Source: Faecalibacterium sp. UBA1762 (lineage in GTDB: Bacteria > Bacillota > Clostridia > Oscillospirales > Ruminococcaceae). Taken from it: DNA of 6,557 nucleotides. The first letter of the stretch is position 1. Each line of letters begins with the position of its first letter. Shown here one piece after another: positions 1 through 5,973 of this stretch. The position numbers and the translations under genes were made by a program. The notes beneath the pieces were generated by a model. It searched no databases, was not told where the DNA came from, and worked only from the letters and a program-made list of their open reading frames with translations. Location of the stretch: the NCBI GenBank assembly GCA_002314755.1, contig DCHC01000026.1:1970-8526 (forward strand), given 5' to 3'.

Positions 1-758
1 ACATTGGCTGCTACCGGCAGGATTTCAATATGGAGCCCGCAGCATTCTTTGCAAAGCGGGATACGCCGGACCGGCAGGGCATCACCGAGATCAAACATAT
101 CATGGGACTGTACAGTCTGTGGGATCGGCTGCAGCAGCGGTTCCCGCAGCTGATGATCGACAACTGCGCCTCCGGCGGGCGGCGGATCGATATCGAGACC
201 ACCTCCCGTGCCATTCCCTTTTTCCGCAGTGACTATCAGTGCAGCTTTACCGCCACACCGGAGGTGGAGCAGGTCCATAACGCCGGTATTTCCCGGATAC
301 TGCCCTGCTCGGGCTGTACCACCAAGGTGAAAGGGGATACCTATACCGCCCGCAGCGCCTATTCCGCCAGCTTTGGCCTTGCTTGCTATAATGCGGTATT
401 CCAGACCATGGATGAGGCCGATTTTGCCTGGGCGGCGGGTATTTGTGCCGAATACCGCCGTATTCAGCCCTATTTCCGCAAGGATTTTTATAATCTTGCC
501 AGCGCAGTGTACGATGATACCGCCTGGGCGGTGTGGCAGTATGATGATCCGGCCGAGGGCAGCGGCGTTATTATGGCTTTCCGCCGGTCGGTGTCCCCGT
601 ACAACGCGATCTGTCTGCAGCCGAAGCATATTTCGATACAAACCCGGCTGGAGCTACTGGATGGAAACGGGACGGCGGTCTTTGAGGACGGAGAGCTGAA
701 AATCACCCTGCCGGAAAAACGCAGCAGTACGGTGATCCTCTATCGGAATGATGGCTAA
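1..758 (+). CDS. Alpha-galactosidase, glycoside hydrolase family 36, C-terminal part (5' end outside window)
   Basis: The frame is open from base 3 to the TAA at 756-758, giving about 251 residues; the start lies left of the window. GH36 enzymes remove terminal alpha-1,6-galactose from raffinose-type sugars and galactomannan by a retaining mechanism with two catalytic aspartates. Both are visible. The YRQDFN segment (visible residues 4-9) carries the nucleophile Asp7. The DNCASGGRRID stretch (53-63) is the substrate-binding loop, and RSDYQ carries the acid/base Asp77. A GLYSLWD segment (35-41) and the FPQLMID strand are typical of the barrel in this subfamily. From about residue 190 the chain becomes a beta-sandwich tail, ending LILYRNDG-like. 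GH36 proteins are usually about 700-750 residues, so roughly two thirds is missing. No signal peptide can be judged. It is probably cytoplasmic and used for plant oligosaccharide breakdown. No terminator follows it. Family assignment is firm; exact substrate is inferred. Confidence 0.93.
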   Translation, partial: IGCYRQDFNMEPAAFFAKRDTPDRQGITEIKHIMGLYSLWDRLQQRFPQLMIDNCASGGRRIDIETTSRAIPFFRSDYQCSFTATPEVEQVHNAGISRILPCSGCTTKVKGDTYTARSAYSASFGLACYNAVFQTMDEADFAWAAGICAEYRRIQPYFRKDFYNLASAVYDDTAWAVWQYDDPAEGSGVIMAFRRSVSPYNAICLQPKHISIQTRLELLDGNGTAVFEDGELKITLPEKRSSTVILYRNDG

Positions 759-806
759 AGCCTACGGGTCAAAAGAGAAAGCTTTATAAAGGAGGCGGCA
801 GCGTCG

Positions 807-1363
807 ATGAACAGTGCCGCAAACGCGTTGATAACCACATTGTGCTGCCGTTTGACTGACAGTCCTTTGCCGGGTGGATACTTTTCCCGGTTGTTAGCAG
901 CAGCTTTTTGAAAAGGGAAAAATAGCCTATATTATGCTAAAAGGCGCGGTACTGCGTCGATTCTACCCGGATCCGTGGATGTGTAACAGCTGCGACCTGG
1001 ATATTCTGGTCCAGTGGAGCAGATTGACCGGGCGGTGACAGTCTGCCTACAGGCGTTTCCGCCCTCCCGTATCGGTCATACGGATCACGGTGTCTCCATG
1101 ATGCTGTATGACCGGGTCGGTCTGGAAATTCGCTATTCCGTTATCGAGGATTCTACACCCCGGGCAGACGGTGTGCTGCAGAATCTGTGGCTGCTGGCAC
1201 GCCAGGCCAATAGCGAGGAAAAGGAAGCGGTTTGCTTCCGGGAGCGGCGTATGAATATTGTCTGCCGGAGGCGTATTTCTACTATCACCTCATCTACCAT
1301 ACGGTAAGTCAGCGCCAGTTGGAGCGGAGCCGTCGGATACTGAAATATTTAGACTTAAAGTAA
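807..1363 (+). pseudogene. Degraded nucleotidyltransferase-family gene (PF14907 / NTP_transf_5 type)
   Basis: Pieces of one protein appear in successive frames. An AAAGGAGG site (788-795) precedes ATG 807, which gives MNSAANALITTLCCRLTDSP and so on, a plausible family N-terminus, until TGA 909. From about 898 the next frame reads EKGKIAYIMLKGAVLRRFYP and then DPWMCNSCDLDILV. This is the family core: an LKG motif, then a metal-binding D-x-D (DLDILV). Near 1011 it shifts again into VEQIDRAV, DHGVSMMLYDRVGLEIRYSV and IEDS. Near 1226 a further shift gives YEYCLPEAYFYYHLIYHT, ending at TAA 1361-1363. Only 44 codons separate the start from LKG, where I would expect roughly twice as many, so an internal deletion near 900 is likely. 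The C-terminal half is missing too. These enzymes are predicted nucleotidyl transferases, some found in RiPP clusters. The gene is clearly non-functional. Family call is from motif recognition only. Confidence 0.68.
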
Positions 1364-1390
1364 CTTTTTCTCTGCATAGAATCGATTTTT

Positions 1391-1420
1391 GGCTGTCCCA
1401 AAACCCGGGACAGCCTTTTT
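1391..1420 (+). terminator. Rho-independent terminator
   Basis: A perfect 9-bp stem, GGCTGTCCC (1391-1399) and GGGACAGCC (1407-1415), encloses a 7-base loop, AAAACCC, and is followed at once by TTTTT (1416-1420). The T-run lies only on the + strand side, so it acts on rightward transcription from the alpha-galactosidase/nucleotidyltransferase side. It sits just upstream of the next promoter and insulates the regulator-transporter operon. Confidence 0.9.
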
Positions 1421-1431
1421 GGGTTCTGCTA

Positions 1432-1460
1432 TTGACTTCTTGTGGTTTTGTTTATAGAAT
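1432..1460 (+). promoter_or_regulatory. Sigma-A type promoter of the regulator-ABC operon
   Basis: A TTGACT -35 box (1432-1437) and a TAGAAT -10 box (1455-1460) are separated by exactly 17 bp, close to the TTGACA/TATAAT consensus. Transcription would start near 1467. It lies 12 bp after the preceding terminator and just before the palindrome at 1471-1492, the arrangement expected for a repressed or autoregulated operon. Read from sequence only. Confidence 0.75.
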
Positions 1461-1470
1461 AGAAGACGAA

Positions 1471-1492
1471 AAGTGTCCCATTTGGAACACTT
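1471..1492 (+). promoter_or_regulatory. Palindromic operator candidate for the adjacent Crp/Fnr regulator
   Basis: A 22-bp inverted repeat: AAGTGTCCCA on the left and TGGAACACTT on the right, around a TT centre (1481-1482). Nine of eleven base pairs are symmetric; the mismatches are C1477/A1486 and the central T/T. Crp/Fnr dimers bind 14-22-bp palindromes, often TGTGA-N6-TCACA or TTGAT-N4-ATCAA. This GTGTyCC-type half-site differs from both. It starts about 4 bp after the predicted transcription start, so bound protein would probably block transcription, suggesting autorepression. As RNA it could form a small hairpin, but no T-run follows, so a terminator is unlikely. Which protein binds is inferred from position. 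Confidence 0.6.
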
Positions 1493-1544
1493 TCTCCTAA
1501 AATGAATGCGCGTAGAGAAAAGGCTCATACTCAAAAAAAGAGAA

Positions 1545-1549
1545 AGGGG
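1545..1549 (+). promoter_or_regulatory. Ribosome binding site that favours GTG 1556 as the regulator start
   Basis: AGGGG at 1545-1549, inside GAAAGGGGA, lies 6 bases before GTG 1556. The in-frame upstream ATG at 1502 follows TTTCTCCTAAA, which has no Shine-Dalgarno sequence. It would also add 18 very basic, low-complexity residues that this family does not usually have. The GTG start is preferred, leaving a leader of roughly 90 nt. Confidence 0.65.
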
Positions 1550-1555
1550 ATTGCT

Positions 1556-2173
1556 GTGGAGAATCTTTTGGATCAGTTGCCCCCGCAGGAGGCAAACCTG
1601 CTGTATGCATCACAGGGACCATGTGTTTTGCCGGAGGCGGTCCCTTTTACGAAGGGACAGGAGCTTTACCGGGAAAAAAGTGTCGCGCTGCTGCAACAGG
1701 GCAGCGCGATCGTATATCGGTTGGATGAAAGCGGTGCCAGACTGGTAATCCGATCCCTGTATGCGGGGGATCTGTTTGGCGCAGCTTCGGTTTTCGGCGA
1801 TTGGAAAAAAGGCGCAAGCAGTGTTTTGGCAAAGGGGGAGGGCAAAGTCCTTTATCTGCCGGAAGAGCTATTTACCCAAATACTGAAAAGCTGCCCGACC
1901 GTGGCGTTGCGGTATATCCGATATCAAAGCGACCGTATCCGCTTTTTGAATCGGCGGATGGACGCCTTTGCTGCCGGTTCCACCCAGCAGAGGCTGTATG
2001 AATTTTTGACCGCTCAGGCGGATCAGGATGGGGTTTGCTACGTAGCAGATAATATGGCGCAGCTGGCGCGTATGTTGCATGTGGGCAGAACCAGCCTGTA
2101 TCGGGATCTTGCTGCGCTGGAGCAGCGGGAGCTAATCATCCGGGACGGGAAAAAAGTAATCCTTAACAGATAG
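1556..2173 (+). CDS. Crp/Fnr-family transcriptional regulator
   Basis: A 205-residue protein from GTG 1556 (223 from the poorer ATG 1502), the usual Crp/Fnr size. Residues about 25-105 form the cyclic-nucleotide-type beta-roll (FTKGQELY at 31-38; SLYAGDLFGAASVF at 67-80). Residues about 108-140 form the dimerisation helix (YQSDRIRFLNRRMDAF). After AAGSTQQRLYEFL comes a winged helix-turn-helix, with MAQLARMLHVGRTSLYRDL at about 167-185; VGRTSLYR is the recognition helix. The phosphate-binding Arg-Ser/Thr of true cAMP receptors is absent, since the matching place reads KKGASSV (84-90). Its three cysteines (23, 113, 161) do not form an N-terminal FNR Fe-S cluster, so the ligand is unknown. It is the first gene of the operon, behind its own promoter and palindrome, and 47 bp before the importer genes. 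It most likely senses a signal tied to the imported substrate and controls its own operon. Confidence 0.9.
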   Translation: MENLLDQLPPQEANLLYASQGPCVLPEAVPFTKGQELYREKSVALLQQGSAIVYRLDESGARLVIRSLYAGDLFGAASVFGDWKKGASSVLAKGEGKVLYLPEELFTQILKSCPTVALRYIRYQSDRIRFLNRRMDAFAAGSTQQRLYEFLTAQADQDGVCYVADNMAQLARMLHVGRTSLYRDLAALEQRELIIRDGKKVILNR

Positions 2174-2220
2174 ACTATGGAATAAAAAGAAAAGAGATAA
2201 GCTTCGGAGGATTGTTCAGC

Positions 2221-3291
2221 ATGAAAAAGGTAACAAAAGCAGTGGCTCTGTTGGCAGTTTTGACCCTTTTAGCGGGTTTTGCGGGTTGTGCGGTACAAAA
2301 CAGTGCCCGGCAGCCGGAAACAACGGATGCCCAGTCATTCAGTGAGCCCACGGATACGGAAGCAGAAAGTGAAACGGAAAAAGACAACACTATAGCAGCG
2401 GAAAAGCTACAGTTGTCGGTTGCCGCGCTCAAAGGGCCGACCGGGGTAGGCATGGTTAAGTTGATGCAGGACGCCGCAGATGGCGTGACCCAAAACGATT
2501 ATGTCTTTACCGTGGCAAGCGCGGCGGATGAGATCAGTGGCAAGCTGGTCAGCGGAGAGATCGATATCGCCTCGGTGCCCACCAATCTGGCGGCAAAGTT
2601 GTATGCAAAGACCGGTGGCAAGGTACGGATGCTGGCAGTCAATACGCTGGGGGTACTGTCTGTACTTTCTTACGATGATACGGTCACCGGCATTGCGGAC
2701 TTGTCCGGTAAGACCATCTATTCTACGGGGGAAGGCAGCAATCCGGAATATATTCTCCGCGCCTTGGCGGAGGCTGCAGGGGTGACCGACCTGGATATTC
2801 AGTTTGTGGCTACCAATGATGAGCTGGTGGCAAAGCTCATTAGCGGACAGGCGCAGATTGCCTTGGTACCTGAGCCTGCCGCGACCACGGTTCTGGCAAA
2901 AGCAGAGGGTCTGCAGACCGCTTTTTCTATCAATGAAGCCTGGGAACAGCTGGAGGAAGGCAAGCTGATGATGGGGTGTGTCATTGCACTGGACAGCTTT
3001 GTGGATCAAAACACCGCAGCGGTGGAAGTCTTTCTGGAGGAGTACAAGGCCTCTATCGGGTATACTCTGCAGGATACACAGGGTGCGGCGCAGCTGTGTG
3101 AAAAATTCGAGGTCATTCCGTTAGCTGCGGTGGCGCAAAAGGCGATCCCCGGTTGCAATCTGGTGTATGTAGACGGTACGGAAATGCGTGCCCAGATCTC
3201 CGGCTATTTTGAAAAACTGCTGGCGTATGACCCATCCTCTTTGGGGGGCGCTTTGCCGGGTGAGGAGTTCTATTACCATGGGGAAGCTTAA
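2221..3291 (+). CDS. ABC transporter substrate-binding lipoprotein, NMT1/SsuA-like
   Basis: A 356-residue protein from ATG 2221, with GGAGG at 2206-2210 ten bases upstream; the in-frame TTG at 2212 is too close to that site. Residues 1-22 are a lipoprotein signal peptide (KK at the N-terminus, hydrophobic core, FAGC lipobox) with Cys23 as the lipid-anchored residue. A Ser/Thr/Glu-rich tether follows to about residue 58. The binding domain starts near 63. Hallmarks of a clostridial NMT1/SsuA-type family are LKGPTGVGMVKLM (70-82), IDIASVPTNLAAKLY (about 114-128), STGEGSNPEYIL (168-179), a PEP turn (217-219), and GGALPGEEFYYHGEA at the end. It would capture a small solute outside the membrane and deliver it to the permease encoded next. 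Relatives bind sulfonates, nitrate or pyrimidines, but the ligand here cannot be read. The N-terminal CCCFC motif of thiamine-precursor enzymes is absent. Confidence 0.93.
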   Translation: MKKVTKAVALLAVLTLLAGFAGCAVQNSARQPETTDAQSFSEPTDTEAESETEKDNTIAAEKLQLSVAALKGPTGVGMVKLMQDAADGVTQNDYVFTVASAADEISGKLVSGEIDIASVPTNLAAKLYAKTGGKVRMLAVNTLGVLSVLSYDDTVTGIADLSGKTIYSTGEGSNPEYILRALAEAAGVTDLDIQFVATNDELVAKLISGQAQIALVPEPAATTVLAKAEGLQTAFSINEAWEQLEEGKLMMGCVIALDSFVDQNTAAVEVFLEEYKASIGYTLQDTQGAAQLCEKFEVIPLAAVAQKAIPGCNLVYVDGTEMRAQISGYFEKLLAYDPSSLGGALPGEEFYYHGEA

Positions 3292-4051
3292 AAAATATCA
3301 AATACCTCTAAAAAACGGAATATCCACCGTGTTTTGGCTGGCGGCGTGGCAGCTGGCAGCCAAAACGGTACCGGAGAACCTGGCAGTATTTCTGCCGGGT
3401 CCTTTTGCGGTTTTTCGCGCTTTTTGCAAGCTACTGCCCCAGCCTGTTTTTATGCAGGCGGTGGGTGCCACCCTTTTGCGTATTTTTTTTGGGTTGGCGA
3501 CCGGCTGTCTGACCGGTTTTGCGTTAGGGGTATTGACTAGTCAGTTTTCCGCGGTGGATACGGTTTTTTCTCCGCTGCTGCGGATCATCCGGGCAGTGCC
3601 GGTGGTATCCTTTATCATTTTGGCGTTTCTGTTTATTTCGTCTGACCGACTTCCTGCATTTATCGCTTTTCTGATGGTCACCCCCCTATTGTGGCAGACA
3701 GCTCACGACGGACTACGTTCGGCAGATCTGCGCCTGCTGGAAATGGCGAAGGTGTACCGGCTGTCCCGTTTTCGCACGCTGGTGGAAATACGCCTGCCTT
3801 TGGTTGCCTCACAGATCCTGTCTGCGGTGGTCAGCGCGGTGGGTCTTGCATGGAAATCCGGCGTAGCGGCAGAGGTGATCTGTACCCCGGCGGTTTCGTT
3901 GGGCAAGGCAATTTACCGGGCAAAGGGCAGCCTTGCCTTTGACGAGGTATATGCGGTAACCCTTGTTGTGGTGCTGCTTAGCCTTTTTTTGGAAAAAACC
4001 GTCAAATGGATTTGGACAAAGCTGACTGTCGGTGAAAAGGGGGTGAGATGA
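3278..4051 (+). CDS. ABC transporter permease, SsuC/TauC-like (BPD_transp_1)
   Basis: A 257-residue membrane protein from ATG 3278, overlapping the binding-protein gene by 14 bp, with AGGAG at 3263-3267 ten bases upstream. A longer reading from 3188 would lie inside the previous gene and is unlikely. Hydrophobic stretches at about 15-28, 65-86, 106-121, 123-140, 177-195 and 222-240 give about six membrane helices. The cytoplasmic EAA loop that docks with the ATPase reads EMAKVYRLSRF...RLPLV (about 155-175), with the conserved LP at 173-174. GLAWKSGVAAEVI (189-201) is the typical segment after it in the nitrate/sulfonate/taurine branch. It forms the translocation channel for the neighbouring lipoprotein. 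Tight overlap implies translational coupling and balanced synthesis. Family is clear; substrate is unknown. Confidence 0.92.
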   Translation: MGKLKKYQIPLKNGISTVFWLAAWQLAAKTVPENLAVFLPGPFAVFRAFCKLLPQPVFMQAVGATLLRIFFGLATGCLTGFALGVLTSQFSAVDTVFSPLLRIIRAVPVVSFIILAFLFISSDRLPAFIAFLMVTPLLWQTAHDGLRSADLRLLEMAKVYRLSRFRTLVEIRLPLVASQILSAVVSAVGLAWKSGVAAEVICTPAVSLGKAIYRAKGSLAFDEVYAVTLVVVLLSLFLEKTVKWIWTKLTVGEKGVR

Positions 4052-4052
4052 C

Positions 4053-4652
4053 GTGCTGCAGCTGAAAAAGGTGAGCTTTTCTTACGGGGGTACCCCTGTT
4101 CTAAAGGATTTTTCTCTCACAGTAGAGGATGGACAGGCGGTCTGCCTGCAGGGAGAATCCGGCTGCGGAAAAACGACTGCTATACGGTTGCTGCTGGGTT
4201 TGGAGCATTCCCTGTTCGGGGTGATATCTGCGCCGGAAAGAATCAGTGCGGTTTTTCAGGAGGACCGTCTGGTGGAGAACAGGTCGGTACAGCGCAATCT
4301 TTTGGCGGTCCTGCCCCGAACCCGGTGGCCGGATACCCGTCATTTGAATGCTTTGCTGAATTCAGCAGGGTTACAAGGCATGGCACACCGGCGGGTGGCG
4401 GGGCTTTCCGGTGGACAAAAGCGCCGGGTTGCTCTTTTGCGCGCTGTTCTTTATGACGGGGACGCCCTGATTTTGGACGAACCTTTTAACGGGTTGGACC
4501 GTGACAGTAAGCTGCGGTGCGCGCAGCTGGTGCAGGAGATGTTTTTACAAAAAGGCAGGCCGGTGCTGGTGGTCTCCCACATGACGGAGGATGCTGTTCT
4601 GCTGCATGCGCAGACGGTCAAAATGGTTCGACAATCCGTTGAAGAGCAGTAG
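4053..4652 (+). CDS. ABC transporter ATP-binding protein, SsuB/TauB-like
   Basis: A 199-residue ATPase from GTG 4053, one base after the permease stop, with AAAGGGGG at 4036-4043 nine bases upstream. All nucleotide-binding motifs are intact: Walker A GESGCGKTT (34-42), Q-loop Gln69 in VFQEDRL, signature LSGGQKRR (118-125), Walker B ALILDE (138-143), D-loop GLD (147-149) and switch His176 in VSHM. At 199 residues it is short for the nitrate/sulfonate group (usually about 240-260). The missing part is mostly the C-terminal tail, not the catalytic core. It powers import through the permease and is the last gene of the operon. No convincing terminator follows the TAG. Confidence 0.93.
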   Translation: MLQLKKVSFSYGGTPVLKDFSLTVEDGQAVCLQGESGCGKTTAIRLLLGLEHSLFGVISAPERISAVFQEDRLVENRSVQRNLLAVLPRTRWPDTRHLNALLNSAGLQGMAHRRVAGLSGGQKRRVALLRAVLYDGDALILDEPFNGLDRDSKLRCAQLVQEMFLQKGRPVLVVSHMTEDAVLLHAQTVKMVRQSVEEQ

Positions 4653-4889
4653 CGGTCCCCGCAGGGTTGAATTTTGTAAGAAGGTACTGATGCGAGGTCA
4701 CCCCGAATCTGCAAATAGCCCCTGAACAAAGGAATAAACAAAGTTAGAGTGAGAAGGTTTACCCTTACAAAAGAAGATGAAGAACCGAAAGAAATTGTCA
4801 GAAATGAAAATGTGGAAATAGCTTTATTCCGCTTGATTTCCCTGTGTTTCTTTGGTAAAATGTATGCGGGGTAGTGTATCCGTTTACAG
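4653..4889 (+). other. Decayed stretch after the ABC operon; possible start of a broken surface-protein gene
   Basis: No intact gene, clear promoter or terminator is seen. The only stem next to the ATPase stop is GCGG-TCC-CCGC, 4 bp with no T-run. From ATG 4777 the frame reads MKNRKKLSEMKMWK and then a stop. The other frame then reads ALFRLISLCFF, which is hydrophobic. Read across a frameshift, the two look like the charged n-region and hydrophobic core of a signal peptide, which would fit the secreted-protein remnant that follows. The ribosome binding site is weak, so this is tentative. Confidence 0.35.
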
Positions 4890-5650
4890 GATGACAATAT
4901 TATGATATCCAGCCATATCAGTGGCACAGTGACCGTGGCGGGGAACACGCTGTTTAATACGAAAGGTTGATTTTCCGTATCTCTAATATACAGGCGGGTA
5001 CGGTTTTTGTTATATCTGATAATACCGGTATCATCCCTTTGAAGCATGATACAGGTAATGACGGTACCATCTTTAAAGTATTCCACCGAGAGCTCAGGTG
5101 CTTCCTATACTGTAAATGGAATACCGCGGAGCAGCACATAACCACAGCTGGGTGACCAATCGCAATTGCCGCCCTATGTTGCAAAAATCGATGAAGATAA
5201 TTATGCTTCCCTTGCAGAGGCTATTGCTGCGGTACTTACCAACGGCACTCAGCTCGCCATTGCCATGGTTGCGGATGAGACCATTGATGTGAATACGGCT
5301 CCCTCTTACCGTTGCGGTTGAGCAAAACATTGTGCTTGATATCAACGGTCATACGGTGCAGAGCAACTGCTCTTCCGGTGCATCCTCTGCTTTAATCACC
5401 AATTACGGTACATTGAAAGTCAAGGATCGTACGGATACAAGTGGGGACAGTACCGGTTCTGGCAACCTGATTAACAACTACGGAACGTTAACTTTTAAGA
5501 GCGGCTACTGAAAAATGTCAGCAGCGGTTATCTGGCCTACGGTATTTACAATTACAGTACCGGTACGGTTTCTTTGACTGGCGGCAAGGTAGAGATAGCC
5601 TTTGCAAGCGCCGTGCAAGTGTACCGGTCTAATAGATTCGGTAATTTGGC
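4890..5650 (+). pseudogene. Remnant of a secreted beta-helix surface protein
   Basis: Low-complexity, Gly/Asn/Thr-rich pieces of one protein appear in changing frames: DDNIMISSHISGTVTVAGNT (from 4890, stop at 4968), then RISNIQAGTVFVISDNTGII and so on (from about 4971). ESSGASYTVNGIP follows near 5088, with an in-frame TAA at 5139. Then come PPYVAKIDEDNYASLAEAIA (from about 5169), EQNIVLDINGHTVQ after a shift near 5302, and finally SGYLAYGIYNYSTGTVSLTG after a shift near 5508. The VAKID..NYASLAEAIAA, LDINGHTV and repeated NYGTLxxK segments (two copies, about 5398-5500) are typical of large clostridial cell-surface proteins with right-handed beta-helix repeats, probably adhesins or glycan-binding. 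At least four frame changes and two stops exclude a working product. The right limit is uncertain because the last frame runs on into lysine-rich sequence ending at 5711. Confidence 0.62.
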
Positions 5651-5654
5651 AAAT

Positions 5655-5711
5655 ATGAATCAAACACCCAAAAATAAGAAAAAGCAAAAAGGGTACAGTA
5701 AGTATTCATGA
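5655..5711 (+). other. Lysine-rich 18-codon tail or mini-ORF coupled to the PqqD-like gene
   Basis: This frame reads MNQTPKNKKKQKGYSKYS and ends with a TGA that overlaps the next ATG as ATGA (5708-5711). The same frame is open upstream from 5508, so it is more likely the tail of an eroded gene than a separate peptide gene. No good ribosome binding site precedes ATG 5655. The ATGA junction suggests that an intact upstream partner once ended here. I do not recognise the sequence. Confidence 0.3.
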
Positions 5712-5973
5712 AGCTAAAGTATGAATTTGTTATCATACCTATGGTGGGCCAGCAGATTGCAGAGCTGACAAGGAAGAGCGCAGTAAAAAAGGATTGTCTT
5801 ATTTGACTGAATGATACGGCGCGGCAAATTTTTGAATATCTGCAAACAGAAATACGGAAGAAGAGATTATCGAAAAACTTACAGGGCAGTACGATGTGCC
5901 CAGGGAGCAGCTGATGGCCGAAGTGGAAAGATCAACGCAGAAGCTACGGGAAGGCGGTCTTTTAAATGAGTGA
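5708..5973 (+). pseudogene. PqqD-like gene with an in-frame stop and one frameshift
   Basis: ATG 5708 gives MKLKYEFVIIPMVGQQIAEL, then TGA at 5804-5806, then LNDTARQIFEYLQTE in the same frame. At the A-run near 5849-5853 the frame slips by one base and continues TEEEIIEKLTGQYDVPREQL, then KLREGGLLNE, ending at TGA 5971-5973. Adding one A would restore E-N-T-E-E-E. The order (N-terminal strands, LNxTAxxIxxxL helix, EEEIxxxLxxxYDV, LxxxGLL end) is that of the small PqqD fold (about 90 residues), which acts as a RiPP recognition element that binds leader peptides. Its stop overlaps the following kinase-like gene, so the two were translationally coupled. Two lesions in under 100 codons mark it as decayed, unless they are sequencing errors. 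Confidence 0.7.

Noticed and set aside
2407..3009. A 200-codon open frame on the - strand
   Set aside because: It is fully inside the binding-protein gene, antisense to it, with no ribosome binding site or recognisable protein features. It is a shadow frame.
3188..3277. Permease start at 3188
   Set aside because: It would place 90 bases inside the binding-protein gene without a ribosome binding site. ATG 3278 has AGGAG at a suitable distance and gives a normal N-terminus.
2221..4652. Thiamine-precursor (ThiXYZ) importer
   Set aside because: The binding protein has NMT1/SsuA-like architecture, but no thiamine genes, TPP riboswitch or CCCFC motif are present in the window.
5018..5035. Near-perfect 18-bp palindrome GATAATACCGGTATCATC
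   Set aside because: It lies inside the surface-protein remnant, where ACCGGT and GGTACC words recur because of Thr-Gly codons. No promoter sits nearby, so coincidence is likely.
4451..5086. A 211-codon open frame on the - strand
   Set aside because: It overlaps the 3' end of the ATPase gene antisense and then the remnant region. The translation has no recognisable domain, and the + strand pieces match a known protein style.
5804..5806. TGA read as tryptophan or glycine (alternative genetic code)
   Set aside because: The same gene also has a frameshift, and the intact permease gene ends at TGA as a normal stop, so decay or error is the simpler reading.
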